NCBI GenBank assembly: GCA_002376325.1 | Contig: DFMR01000010.1 | Location: 1-10,591 of the forward strand | Source of the DNA: Proteobacteria bacterium UBA3588 | Lineage (GTDB): Bacteria; Pseudomonadota; Gammaproteobacteria; Thiohalomonadales; Thiohalomonadaceae | Length of the DNA: 10,591 nt | Direction: 5' to 3' | In this document: piece after piece, positions 1 to 6,966 of the stretch | Layout: the number at the start of each line of letters is the position of its first letter | How positions within the stretch are numbered: the first letter of the stretch is position 1 | Notes under the pieces: generated by a model | The model's input: the letters and a program-made list of their open reading frames with translations, nothing else | What the model was told of the DNA's origin: nothing | Databases searched by the model: none | Position numbers and translations under genes: made by a program

Positions 1-2083
1 CGATGCCCTGATCATGACCGTCCTAGTGATCCTGATATTCCTGGCGGACACGCGCGCCGCCTTCATCACCGCGCTATCGCTACCATTTACCTACCTGCTC
101 ACCTTTCTGGTGATGAAGCTGATCGGCTACGAGTTCGACATGGTCACCTTGACCGCCGTAATCATCGCAGTTGGACTCCTGGCCGATGATGCCATCGTAG
201 TCATTGAAAACATCGAGCGGCGCATGCGCGAACATGGCGAGTCGGGTATCGCGGTGGCCGCCAACGGCACCCAGGAGGTGATGCTGGCGGTACTCTCGGG
301 GACGATTGCCAATATCGTTGTGCTACTGCCCATCGTATTCATCGGCGGCTTTGTGCAGACCGTGTTGCGACCATTGTCGGTGTCGCTCATGACGGCACTG
401 ACCGCTTCGTTCATTGTCTCCGTTACCATCATCCCGTTGCTCACGCCCCGGCTGCTAAAACCCGGCGCACGCGACCCGTTGCGTCGCCCGCTGAGACACT
501 TCGATACCTATGTCATCGCGCCACTGAAGCGGTTTTATGCGCGCCTCGTATCGTGGGCGTTGGGTTATCCCAAGTGGGTACTGCTCTTCGCCCTGCTGCT
601 GACCTTGGTCTCCCTGCGTCAGATACCCGTGGTCGGCCGCGAGTTGATGCCGCTGATGGACTCCGGCATCACCCAGGTCAGCTTCGAGGCGCAGCCCGAC
701 ACCGGCGCCGCCGGAATGAAACGCATCGCCGCGGCCGTGGATACCGCCATTCGCACCGCAGTCGCGCCGAAATGGCTGATCTCGACCTCGACCGTCGTCG
801 GCGCCGAACCGGAAGACAAATCCTTCGGCGCGGCGCGTACATTCCAACAGGGCATGAGCACGGTGACCTTGGTCGACCGCTTCCATCGCGATGAGACCAT
901 TTTCGACCTCAATCAGGCGATCCGGCGCCGAGTGCGCGCGATTCCCGGCGTGATCGACGCCAACGCGGTGGTCTATGGCGCCACGCCCCTATCGTCGATC
1001 CGCGGGACAATCGACCTGATGGTGACCGGCCCCGACTGGCGTGTGCTCGACAAGATTGCCGACGAGATCCAGGCGCGGCTGCAGAAGGTCGGTGGACTCA
1101 CCGGAATCGAGCGTAGTTGGCAGGGCGATTCCAAACGCCTGCAGCTCGACATGGATGCCGCCAAAGCGTCGAACTACGGCCTCACGCCAGGCGCTATCGC
1201 CCGCCAGGTAGCGGCACAAGTCAACGGCATACCCGGAGGCAACCTGCGTGTGACCGGTGAGAACAGCATTCCCGTGTGGGTACGGCTGCGCGCCGATCAG
1301 CGCTCCAGCCCTGACGCCGTCGCGGGCCTCGACATCACGGCACCGGGCGGCGCCGCCGTGCCGCTGGCGCAAGTCGCAACGGTCAAAAGCGTGTACGCAC
1401 CGACCTCGTTCACCCACCAGAATCTTGAGCGAACGGTGGACGTGATCGGCTTCCGCCGCGACATCGCTGTCACTACACTCGACGCGCATGTGCAACAGGC
1501 GCTCAAGGGGTTCAAGTTGCCGCGGGGCTACCGCCTCAGCGATGAAGGCGAAATTAAAGAGATGAACGCCTCCTTCACCCGCCTGGGTCAGTCGCTTGCG
1601 CTGGGCATCGTACTGCTGGCGGTGGTGCTGGTAATCGCCTTCCGTTCTTTTGTTACGCCTATCGCTATCCTGGCGACGCTGCCGCTGGCAGTCATCGGCG
1701 CGGCCTGGGCCATGCTGATCGCCGACAAGCACGGCTGCATGCCTTCTTTCATGGGATTGATCCTGCTGATGGGCATCATCGTAAAGAACGGAATCCTGCT
1801 GGTGGACTTCGCGCAGGAGGCCCTGGGGCGGGGTGTACCGCTGAAAGAGGCGATCCTGCAGGCGGTCGACTTGCGCACCCGGCCGATCCTGATGACGGCC
1901 GCCGCCGCTGCGGTGGGCATGGTGCCGGTAGCCTTCGAATGGGCCGTGGGTCTGGAGCGACTCTCGCCGTTGGCAGTGGTGGCCATCGGCGGGTTGATCG
2001 TCGGAACCTTCCTTACCCTGCTTATCGTGCCGGTACTGCTGTTCCTGCTGCTCAGGCGGCGCGAGGTTTCTGCAACGCTCTAG
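1..2083 (+). CDS. RND efflux transporter, HAE (AcrB-like) type, 5' partial
   Basis: Inner-membrane proton-driven pump of the RND superfamily, which normally works as a trimer with a periplasmic adaptor and an outer-membrane channel. The reading frame is open to the left edge, so the beginning (roughly a third of a usual ~1030-residue protein) lies outside the window; the ATG at 14 is internal. Counting from that ATG, the TM4 motif GLLADDAIVVIENIERR carries the paired aspartates (58-59) of the proton relay, and the TM10 motif GIIVKNGILLVDF carries the matching lysine (591). Between them lie the second periplasmic porter/docking half (about 195-525) and then the last membrane bundle. DD in TM4 points to the hydrophobe/amphiphile (HAE) branch rather than CusA-like metal pumps. 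The substrate cannot be read from this. The next gene starts 34 bases downstream on the same strand. No adaptor gene is visible here; it may lie upstream. Confidence 0.95.
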   Translation, partial: DALIMTVLVILIFLADTRAAFITALSLPFTYLLTFLVMKLIGYEFDMVTLTAVIIAVGLLADDAIVVIENIERRMREHGESGIAVAANGTQEVMLAVLSGTIANIVVLLPIVFIGGFVQTVLRPLSVSLMTALTASFIVSVTIIPLLTPRLLKPGARDPLRRPLRHFDTYVIAPLKRFYARLVSWALGYPKWVLLFALLLTLVSLRQIPVVGRELMPLMDSGITQVSFEAQPDTGAAGMKRIAAAVDTAIRTAVAPKWLISTSTVVGAEPEDKSFGAARTFQQGMSTVTLVDRFHRDETIFDLNQAIRRRVRAIPGVIDANAVVYGATPLSSIRGTIDLMVTGPDWRVLDKIADEIQARLQKVGGLTGIERSWQGDSKRLQLDMDAAKASNYGLTPGAIARQVAAQVNGIPGGNLRVTGENSIPVWVRLRADQRSSPDAVAGLDITAPGGAAVPLAQVATVKSVYAPTSFTHQNLERTVDVIGFRRDIAVTTLDAHVQQALKGFKLPRGYRLSDEGEIKEMNASFTRLGQSLALGIVLLAVVLVIAFRSFVTPIAILATLPLAVIGAAWAMLIADKHGCMPSFMGLILLMGIIVKNGILLVDFAQEALGRGVPLKEAILQAVDLRTRPILMTAAAAAVGMVPVAFEWAVGLERLSPLAVVAIGGLIVGTFLTLLIVPVLLFLLLRRREVSATL

Positions 2084-2117
2084 CCGCGCATCCACCGATG
2101 ACTGAAAGGAAGGTTTC

Positions 2118-2879
2118 ATGATCATTCTGGGGCTGCTGATCCTCTTGTTGGCATTCCTGTTTTCCATGCTGGGATTGGGCGGGGCGATGCTTTACATCCC
2201 CGTGTTCACCTGGTTTGGTCTCGGATTGAAGAGTGTAGCGATACCCACCGGCCTGCTGCTCAATGGCGTTACCTCGCTCTCGGCGTCCGTCTACTATATG
2301 CGCGCAAAAATGGTCGATGTGAAAGGCACGGCACCCATGATCATCACGTCGCTCATCGCGGCGCCGGCGGGCGCCGTACTGACTCGATATGTTCAGGAAG
2401 ACGTGTTGCGCATTTTGTTCTCGCTGGGGATGTTCGTCGCCGGGGCGATCATGCTGTTGAGGTCTTCAACGCCTGAGCCCACCACACTGCTTTCCTTCCG
2501 GAAACGAGCGCTAATTACCGGAACGGCAGGCGTGTTCATAGGATTCCTGGCCGGTCTGCTGGGTATCGGTGGCGGCTTTCTATTCGTCCCTGTGTTGATC
2601 GCAGTCGGGTATCCCACCAAAACCGCGGCGGCGACGTCGGCCTTCGTGGTGATGTTCTCCTCATTTTCCGGGTTAGCAGGGCATGTTGCAGCAGGCCACT
2701 ACGATTGGCCGATCATGGCCCTTGGACTGGTGGCTGTCATTATCGGAGCGCAGTTGGGCGCCAAAGTCATGAAGGAGAAGATGAAGGCGCATTGGCTCAA
2801 AAAGCTGTTCGGTGTGTTGTTACTCGGTGTTTCGGTCAAATTTTCCTGGCCGATCATCCAACACTTATTAATCCATTGA
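2118..2879 (+). CDS. TauE/SafE-family (DUF81) membrane permease
   Basis: A 253-residue integral membrane protein of the TauE/SafE family, proposed exporters of sulfite or organosulfur anions, though most members are uncharacterised. The sequence is almost entirely hydrophobic segments, consistent with about eight helices. It shows the family's internal duplication: a glycine-rich turn near residues 17-24 (MLGLGGAM) and a second one near 145-155 (GLLGIGGGFLFVP), the latter followed by the polar stretch KTAAATSAFV. The ATG is preceded by a good Shine-Dalgarno sequence (AGGAAGG, about 2107-2113). The stop lies 16 bases before the FmdE-like gene, so the two are probably co-transcribed with the RND gene. 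Several TTA and TTG leucine codons near the end differ from the GC-rich codon use of the minus-strand genes. The substrate is unknown; sulfite or thiosulfate-type anions would fit the family but nothing here proves it. Confidence 0.9.
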   Translation: MIILGLLILLLAFLFSMLGLGGAMLYIPVFTWFGLGLKSVAIPTGLLLNGVTSLSASVYYMRAKMVDVKGTAPMIITSLIAAPAGAVLTRYVQEDVLRILFSLGMFVAGAIMLLRSSTPEPTTLLSFRKRALITGTAGVFIGFLAGLLGIGGGFLFVPVLIAVGYPTKTAAATSAFVVMFSSFSGLAGHVAAGHYDWPIMALGLVAVIIGAQLGAKVMKEKMKAHWLKKLFGVLLLGVSVKFSWPIIQHLLIH

Positions 2880-2895
2880 TGCAGGAGATACCACG

Positions 2896-3561
2896 ATGCA
2901 AAAAGAGCAAATTGAAATCCTACAAGCACTGGGAGCGAAAGGAGAGGCCTTCGGGCCGTTATGGGATACCCTTTTCGAATCCGCCTTGCTTATTCACGGC
3001 CACGTGTGCGGCGGAATGCCCCTCGGCTTTCGTGCCGGATTGGCCGCATTAAAGGCGCTCGATGTCGAGCGCGAGCTGAACATGGCAAAGCTGGTGGTTG
3101 TGGAAACGGGTAGCGGACATGCCGCAGGTTGCTTTGCCGACGGAGTTCAACTGAGCACAGGCTGCACCTTTGGCAAAGGCCTGATTCGACGGGCCGAGTA
3201 TGGAAAGTGGGCCCTTAACCTCATCGAGCGAGGCAGCCGCAAGGCAGTACGCGTATCGGTCAGGCCCGGCGTGATGGAGGCCTCGTTCAACTCCCCCTTC
3301 GTAAAAATGCGTCACCAGGGCATTCCGCCGACGCAAGTACCGTTGGACATCAGCCGTCCCCTGGTGGAAGGGCTGATCGCAAAGCCCGAGGAAGAGTTGT
3401 TCACGATTTCGGAACCGTTTGAGTATCCTTTGCCGGAGAGCCCCGTCACGAGCTTCAACCTGATCTTTTGCGCATCGTGCGGGGAAGCGGTGGCGGAGAA
3501 CAAGGCACGACTTGTTGATGGTAAACCTATGTGTATTCCCTGCTCGGGTTCTGGTTCATAA
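2896..3561 (+). CDS. FmdE-family protein with C-terminal zinc ribbon
   Basis: A 221-residue stand-alone member of the family named after subunit E of molybdenum formylmethanofuran dehydrogenase. The N-terminal domain (about 25-180) has the signature HGHVCGGMPLGFRAG (34-48, Cys38), then E70/T71, Cys79 and DGVQLSTGCTFGKG (82-95, Cys90), which corresponds to the GCTFGKG motif of archaeal FwdE/FmdE. The C-terminus has a CxxC...CxxC zinc ribbon (Cys192, 195, 213, 216), and the protein ends shortly after it, as in full-length relatives. The ATG is preceded by AGGAGA (about 2883-2888). No other formylmethanofuran dehydrogenase subunit is visible, so a methanogenic role is not implied. Bacterial stand-alone members have no settled function; a metal- or thiol-linked role is inferred from the conserved cysteines only. 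The gene lies 16 bases after the TauE-like gene and converges on truD. Confidence 0.9.
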   Translation: MQKEQIEILQALGAKGEAFGPLWDTLFESALLIHGHVCGGMPLGFRAGLAALKALDVERELNMAKLVVVETGSGHAAGCFADGVQLSTGCTFGKGLIRRAEYGKWALNLIERGSRKAVRVSVRPGVMEASFNSPFVKMRHQGIPPTQVPLDISRPLVEGLIAKPEEELFTISEPFEYPLPESPVTSFNLIFCASCGEAVAENKARLVDGKPMCIPCSGSGS

Positions 3562-3617
3562 CCGTTCCACCTGATAAATTCCTTGTCCCGGCAGATGAAC
3601 ACATCAGGCACCTCGGT

Positions 3618-3672
3618 CTGTCCCAAGTTTCCTCACACCAGCTTAGGCGGATATTTGCAGAACCTGGGACAG
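3618..3672. repeat. Imperfect inverted repeat between convergent genes
   Basis: Arms CTGTCCCAAGTT (3618-3629) and AACCTGGGACAG (3661-3672) pair at 11 of 12 positions around a 31-base loop, with CTCG/CGAG (3612-3615 and 3677-3680) able to extend the stem. It sits in the 126-base gap between the FmdE-like gene and truD, which converge. It could be a bidirectional terminator, although no T-tract follows, or a small dispersed palindromic element. I cannot tell which from one copy. Confidence 0.5.
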
Positions 3673-3687
3673 GCTTCGAGATAGATT

Positions 3688-4749
3688 CTACTTACCGCTC
3701 GCCACGACCTCGCGCAGCACGGTGGTCGCGTAGGCACCGGCAGGCAATGCAAACTCCAGCGTCAGCGTGGCAGCGGCGGAGTCCAGCGACCAGCGCAGCC
3801 CGTCGGCCCACAGCCGCAGCGGCCGCCGCTCCTGCTCCAGGCCGACATGCTCCAGGCCGTCGCGCCACACCGCATGCGGCGCCAGCACCGCCTGTTCCAA
3901 CGCCAACACCTCGCCGCCGCTCAGCGCTCGTCCCCTGCCCCACATCGGCCCGGTAGGTTGAAGCTCGCCCGCCGCGACGCGCCGCTCGATTGTCGAATCG
4001 ACGCTGTCGCACTGGACGAAACTCTGCGTGCCGTCGAGCATCAGCACCTCGCCCGGCAGCGCGCGATCCCAGGTTCCGGCCCGCACCCGCGCCGCCAGCA
4101 CCTCATTGAACAGATAGGAACGCGCCGCCGAGATATAGAGCCCGCGCTTGTGGCGATCGCGGATCACCGTCCGCTTCTCGAACATCGCGCTCGCCTGCGC
4201 GAGGTTGCCGCCGTCGATACCGAAACGCTGCTCGCCGAAGTAATTGGGCACGCCGCGTGCCACCACCTGTTGCAGCCGCGTCTCCAGCGCCGCAAGGTTG
4301 CCTGTCAGCGCGCGCGCCACCAATCGGAAACGGTTGCCGCGCAGCTCGCCGCGATGCAGCTTGCGCCGATGACGCTCAACCGCGAGGATCGCCACGCCTT
4401 CGCACTGAAACTGTCCCCAGTCGGGCTGCGCCGCACCGGGCAGATGGACACTGAACCACTGCGTGGTTACCGCGTGCCGGTCCTTCAGCCCGGCGAAACC
4501 GACCGCCACCGGTTTCACCCCGGCGAAGCGGGCGATCTCGCGCGCCAGCCATTCGGTGTTGGTCTCGCGCTTGCGCACATGCAGCAGCGCATGGTCGCCG
4601 TCACCGTCCGGCGCGAAGCCGAGCTCCTCGTCGACCGCGAAGTCTTCAGGGGTCGCGCGCAACACGCCGCGCACGGCCGGCGCGCCGAAGGCGAAATCCC
4701 ATTGCGGCAGCGCACCAGGGGCGGCGGATTCAGCATTTACATCGTTCAT
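3688..4749 (-). CDS. truD: tRNA pseudouridine(13) synthase TruD
   Basis: Converts uridine 13 of tRNA-Glu to pseudouridine in the cytoplasm. Length is 353 residues from the chosen start, against 349 in E. coli. The N-terminal part shows the substrate-binding pattern RATPEDFAVDEELGF (31-45). The catalytic motif GLKDRHAVTTQ (87-97) contains the nucleophile Asp90. The family's inserted TRUD domain follows, and QPTGPMWG matches its late motif. The frame stays open far upstream, giving an apparent 555-residue product, but the extra N-terminal part is out-of-frame ispF plus the palindromic repeat at 4770-4828, so the ATG at 4749 just before the conserved region is chosen. No convincing Shine-Dalgarno precedes it; an upstream ATG at 4794 lies inside the repeat. 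The gene lies 92 bases downstream of ispF, its usual partner. The normal downstream genes (surE, pcm) are absent. Confidence 0.95.
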   Translation of the reverse strand: MNDVNAESAAPGALPQWDFAFGAPAVRGVLRATPEDFAVDEELGFAPDGDGDHALLHVRKRETNTEWLAREIARFAGVKPVAVGFAGLKDRHAVTTQWFSVHLPGAAQPDWGQFQCEGVAILAVERHRRKLHRGELRGNRFRLVARALTGNLAALETRLQQVVARGVPNYFGEQRFGIDGGNLAQASAMFEKRTVIRDRHKRGLYISAARSYLFNEVLAARVRAGTWDRALPGEVLMLDGTQSFVQCDSVDSTIERRVAAGELQPTGPMWGRGRALSGGEVLALEQAVLAPHAVWRDGLEHVGLEQERRPLRLWADGLRWSLDSAAATLTLEFALPAGAYATTVLREVVASGK

Positions 4750-4769
4750 ACAGACATCGTCCAACCCAG

Positions 4770-4828
4770 CGCAGAGGACGCGGAGGGAGATCATTGGAAA
4801 TTCTTCCGTATCCTCCGCGTCTTCTGCG
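4770..4828. repeat. Intergenic palindromic repeat, copy a (ispF-truD gap)
   Basis: Left arm CGCAGAGGACGCGGAGG (4770-4786) and right arm CCTCCGCGTCTTCTGCG (4812-4828) match at 16 of 17 positions with a 25-base loop. On the minus strand the arms read as CGCAGA(A/G)GACGCGGAGG on one side and its complement on the other, a purine-rich pattern built from short repeats of the type GAGGACGCGGAG. Translated in the truD frame it gives LTAEDAEDTEEF, a low-complexity string that recurs in over-extended gene calls of many proteobacteria. In mRNA it would form a strong stem between ispF and truD and might attenuate or stabilise the transcript. Confidence 0.85.
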
Positions 4829-4841
4829 GTGAGATTATTTT

Positions 4842-5321
4842 CTACAGTGATTCCAGCAAGGCGACCGCGTGGGCGGCGATGCCCTCTTCGCGGCCGGTGA
4901 AGCCGAGCCGCTCGGTGGTGGTCGCCTTGACGTTGACCTGGCCCACAGCAACGCCGAGAGCGGCCGCCAGATTGGTGCACATCGCCTCGATGTGCGGCGC
5001 CAGCTTCGGCGCCTGCGCCACGACGGTGGCGTCCACGTTGCCGATCCGCCAGCCGTGCCGCTTCAGCAACTCGACCACATGGCGCAGCAACACGCGGCTG
5101 TCGATGCCCTTGTATTGCGGGTCGCTGTCGGGGAAGTGGCGGCCGATATCGCCCAGCGCCGCCGCTCCCAGCAGGGCGTCGCACAGCGCGTGGATCAACA
5201 CGTCGCCGTCGGAGTGGGCGGCGAAGGCCTGGCCGTGAGGGATGCGCACGCCGCCCAGGACAATGTGGTCGCCCGCCTTGAAGGAATGGACGTCGTAGCC
5301 GTGGCCGACACGCAGGGGCAT
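4842..5321 (-). CDS. ispF: 2-C-methyl-D-erythritol 2,4-cyclodiphosphate synthase IspF
   Basis: Fifth enzyme of the MEP isoprenoid pathway: cyclises CDP-methylerythritol 2-phosphate, releasing CMP, as a cytoplasmic homotrimer. Length is 159 residues, the same as in E. coli. The metal-binding motif GHGYDVH (6-12) supplies Asp10 and His12; His44 lies in HSDGDVLIHALCDALLGA (36-53); and DIGRHFPDSD follows. The C-terminal CDP-binding motif KATTTERLGFTGREEG is intact. The frame is open further upstream (to about 5504), but conservation starts at MPLRVGHGYDVH, and GAGG about 6 bases before the ATG at 5321 supports this start. It is normally directly behind ispD; here rhlE lies in between on the other strand, so ispF needs its own promoter in the 5322-5625 gap. 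truD follows after 92 bases. Confidence 0.97.
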   Translation of the reverse strand: MPLRVGHGYDVHSFKAGDHIVLGGVRIPHGQAFAAHSDGDVLIHALCDALLGAAALGDIGRHFPDSDPQYKGIDSRVLLRHVVELLKRHGWRIGNVDATVVAQAPKLAPHIEAMCTNLAAALGVAVGQVNVKATTTERLGFTGREEGIAAHAVALLESL

Positions 5322-5343
5322 GGTGGACCTCATGGGATGGGAA

Positions 5344-5366
5344 AACGGGCTCCATTGTAGCCCGTT
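5344..5366. promoter_or_regulatory. Perfect 8-bp hairpin with a -10-like hexamer in the ispF leader
   Basis: AACGGGCT (5344-5351) and AGCCCGTT (5359-5366) form a perfect inverted repeat around a 7-base loop, 22 bases upstream of the ispF start. On the minus strand the loop region reads TACAAT (5354-5359), one mismatch from TATAAT, which would give a start point very close to the gene. No good -35 is present at 16-18 bases upstream, so promoter activity is uncertain; the hairpin itself is clear. Confidence 0.35.
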
Positions 5367-5377
5367 GGGATGGGGTA

Positions 5378-5461
5378 CGGACACACCACGGTTACGTGCG
5401 CTTCGCGCCCTCCGTGTCCGCCGTAGCCACAGGGCATAAATCGCCTTCGTGGTTAAATTTT
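5378..5461. repeat. Intergenic palindromic repeat, copy b (degenerate)
   Basis: The right end CGTGGTTAAATTTT (5448-5461) is identical over 14 bases to the right end of the repeat between eno and kdsA (9697-9710). The outer arms ACCACG (5385-5390) and CGTGGT (5448-5453) are complementary, and an inner pair CGGACAC (5378-5384) / GTGTCCG (5414-5420) is also perfect, while the rest of the palindrome has decayed. This places it in the same family as the other intergenic palindromes of the window. Confidence 0.65.
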
Positions 5462-5496
5462 CCCCTCTCGAATAGTAAGACGGACCTCTGCGGTTC

Positions 5497-5505
5497 TGAT
5501 ACACT
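5497..5505 (+). promoter_or_regulatory. Candidate extended -10 promoter for rhlE
   Basis: TGATACACT matches the TGn extension plus a 4-of-6 -10 hexamer (TACACT). The hexamer 17 bases upstream (AAGACG) is a poor -35, which is tolerated in extended -10 promoters. Transcription would start near 5512 and leave a leader of about 115 bases before rhlE. This is a prediction by eye. Confidence 0.35.
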
Positions 5506-5511
5506 GCGCCC

Positions 5512-5542
5512 CGCGGTGCCCTCCTCCAGTCTGCGCACCGCG
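5512..5542 (+). promoter_or_regulatory. Stem-loop in the rhlE leader
   Basis: CGCGGTGC (5512-5519) and GCACCGCG (5535-5542) form a perfect 8-bp stem with a 15-base loop, placed almost at the predicted transcript start. A run of five T occurs 10 bases after the stem (5553-5557), too far for a standard intrinsic terminator. It may protect the 5' end or serve in leader control of the helicase; no function is shown. Confidence 0.4.
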
Positions 5543-5625
5543 CCTATCCCGGCTTTTTCCGTTTTCCGTCTGCCTTAGACTGGCGCCCTTTGCGGCGACA
5601 GGCCGATGTTTACCCCGGAGTTCCA

Positions 5626-6939
5626 ATGTCCTTTGCCTCTCTCGGCTTGTCCGAAGCTATTGTCCGTGCCGTGACCGAACGCGGTTACAGCGAACCCACC
5701 CCGATCCAGAAGCAGGCGATCCCCGCGGTGCTCTCCGGCGGCGACCTGCTGGCCGGCGCCCAGACCGGGACCGGCAAGACCGCCGGTTTCACCCTGCCGA
5801 TCCTGCAACGCCTCAGCACTACGCCACCCAAGGCGCAGCCGCGCGGCTTTCCGCCGATCCGCACTCTGATCCTCACGCCGACCCGCGAACTGGCGGCCCA
5901 GGTCGAGGAGAGCGTGCGCCACTACGGCAAGTACGTGAAGCTGACCTCGATGGTGATGTTCGGCGGCGTCGGCATCCACCCGCAGATCGACAAGTTGAAG
6001 AAGCGCGTCGACATCCTGGTCGCCACCCCCGGCCGCCTGCTCGACCACGTGCAGCAGAAGACCGTCGACCTCTCCCACGTGGAGATCCTGGTGCTGGACG
6101 AGGCCGACCGCATGCTCGACATGGGCTTCATCCACGACATCAAGCGCGTCCTAGCCCTGCTGCCCAAGCAGCGCCAGAACCTGCTGTTCTCCGCCACCTT
6201 CTCCGACGAGATCAAAAGGCTCGCCGACGGCCTGCTCAACAAGCCCTCCCTGATCGAAGTGGCGCGACGCAACGCCACTGCCGACAACGTGGCGCAGAAG
6301 GTCTACCTGGTGGACCGCGAAAGGAAACGCGAGCTGCTGGCGCACCTGATCAAGGAACACAGTTGGCGCCAGGTGTTGGTTTTCACCCGCACCAAACACG
6401 GCGCCAACCGCCTTGCCGAGCAGCTCAGCAAGGAGGATATTCCAGCCCTCGCCATTCACGGCAACAAAAGCCAGTCGGCGCGCACCCACGCCCTGGCCGA
6501 GTTCAAGACCGGCCGCCTCCAGGTGCTGGTCGCCACCGACATCGCCGCGCGCGGCATCGATATCAGCGAACTGCCGCACGTGGTCAACTTCGAGTTGCCC
6601 AACGTCTCCGAGGACTACGTGCACCGCATTGGCCGCACCGGCCGCGCCGGCGCCGACGGCGAAGCGGTGTCGCTGGTCTGCGTCGACGAACAGCAGTTGC
6701 TCAAGGGCATCGAGCGTCTGATCAAGCGCGAGCTGCCGAAGGAGATCGTGGCGGGATTCGAGCCGGATCTGAATGCCAAGCCGGAACCGATTCAGAATGG
6801 GCGCGGATCGCGCGCGGGCGGCAATCGCGGCGGCCAGCGACCGTCAGTCAATCGGCCCTCGCGTAAACCGGCGGCCGGTAGCGACGGGAAGCAAGGGCAT
6901 CACCAACCGCAGCATCGCTCCGGTGGACGGCATCGCTGA
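5626..6939 (+). CDS. rhlE: ATP-dependent DEAD-box RNA helicase RhlE
   Basis: Cytoplasmic RNA helicase involved in RNA remodelling, ribosome maturation and RNA decay in relatives. Length is 437 residues. All core motifs are intact: the Q motif with GYSEPTPIQ (20-28), Walker A AQTGTGKT (45-52), PTRELA, TPGR, DEAD (158-161), SAT, then in the second RecA domain VFTRT, ATDIAARGID and HRIGRTGR. The N-terminus MSFASLGL matches RhlE rather than RhlB, DeaD or SrmB. The last ~55 residues are a basic, Gly/Arg/Ser/Gln/His-rich tail, typical of RhlE and probably RNA-binding. ATG 5626 is preceded by GGAG five bases upstream and fits the family N-terminus; an in-frame TTG at 5590 is not supported. It is transcribed alone, opposite to ispD and ispF on either side. 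Confidence 0.97.
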   Translation: MSFASLGLSEAIVRAVTERGYSEPTPIQKQAIPAVLSGGDLLAGAQTGTGKTAGFTLPILQRLSTTPPKAQPRGFPPIRTLILTPTRELAAQVEESVRHYGKYVKLTSMVMFGGVGIHPQIDKLKKRVDILVATPGRLLDHVQQKTVDLSHVEILVLDEADRMLDMGFIHDIKRVLALLPKQRQNLLFSATFSDEIKRLADGLLNKPSLIEVARRNATADNVAQKVYLVDRERKRELLAHLIKEHSWRQVLVFTRTKHGANRLAEQLSKEDIPALAIHGNKSQSARTHALAEFKTGRLQVLVATDIAARGIDISELPHVVNFELPNVSEDYVHRIGRTGRAGADGEAVSLVCVDEQQLLKGIERLIKRELPKEIVAGFEPDLNAKPEPIQNGRGSRAGGNRGGQRPSVNRPSRKPAAGSDGKQGHHQPQHRSGGRHR

Positions 6940-6966
6940 GGCTGAATTTTGCACGCCATGGAAGGC

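Larger units (their letters stand above)
5322..5625. other. Divergent ispF/rhlE intergenic region
   Basis: A 304-base stretch without a gene. From left to right it holds the ispF leader with the 8-bp hairpin (5344-5366), a degenerate palindromic repeat (5378-5461), a candidate rhlE promoter (5497-5505), an 8-bp stem-loop (5512-5542), a T-rich stretch (5553-5569) and the rhlE ribosome binding site GGAG (5617-5620). The ORFs running through it are low-complexity extensions of ispF and rhlE with no recognisable content. Confidence 0.7.

Noticed and set aside
989..2167. 392-residue minus-strand ORF opposite the RND gene
   Set aside because: Composition rich in Gln, Arg and His, typical of an antisense frame in GC-rich DNA; the RND frame has all family motifs.
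3847..5238. 463-residue plus-strand ORF opposite truD and ispF
   Set aside because: Antisense shadow of two clearly recognised genes; Arg/His/Ala-rich composition and no family motif.
4749..5355. Long N-terminal extension of the truD frame (555-residue product)
   Set aside because: The first ~160 residues are an arginine/proline-rich out-of-frame reading of ispF, and the remainder is the repeat and gap; conserved TruD sequence begins only after the ATG at 4749.
5590..5625. Earlier TTG start for rhlE
   Set aside because: Adds 12 residues unlike any RhlE N-terminus; the ATG at 5626 has GGAG at the right distance and gives the family MSF start.
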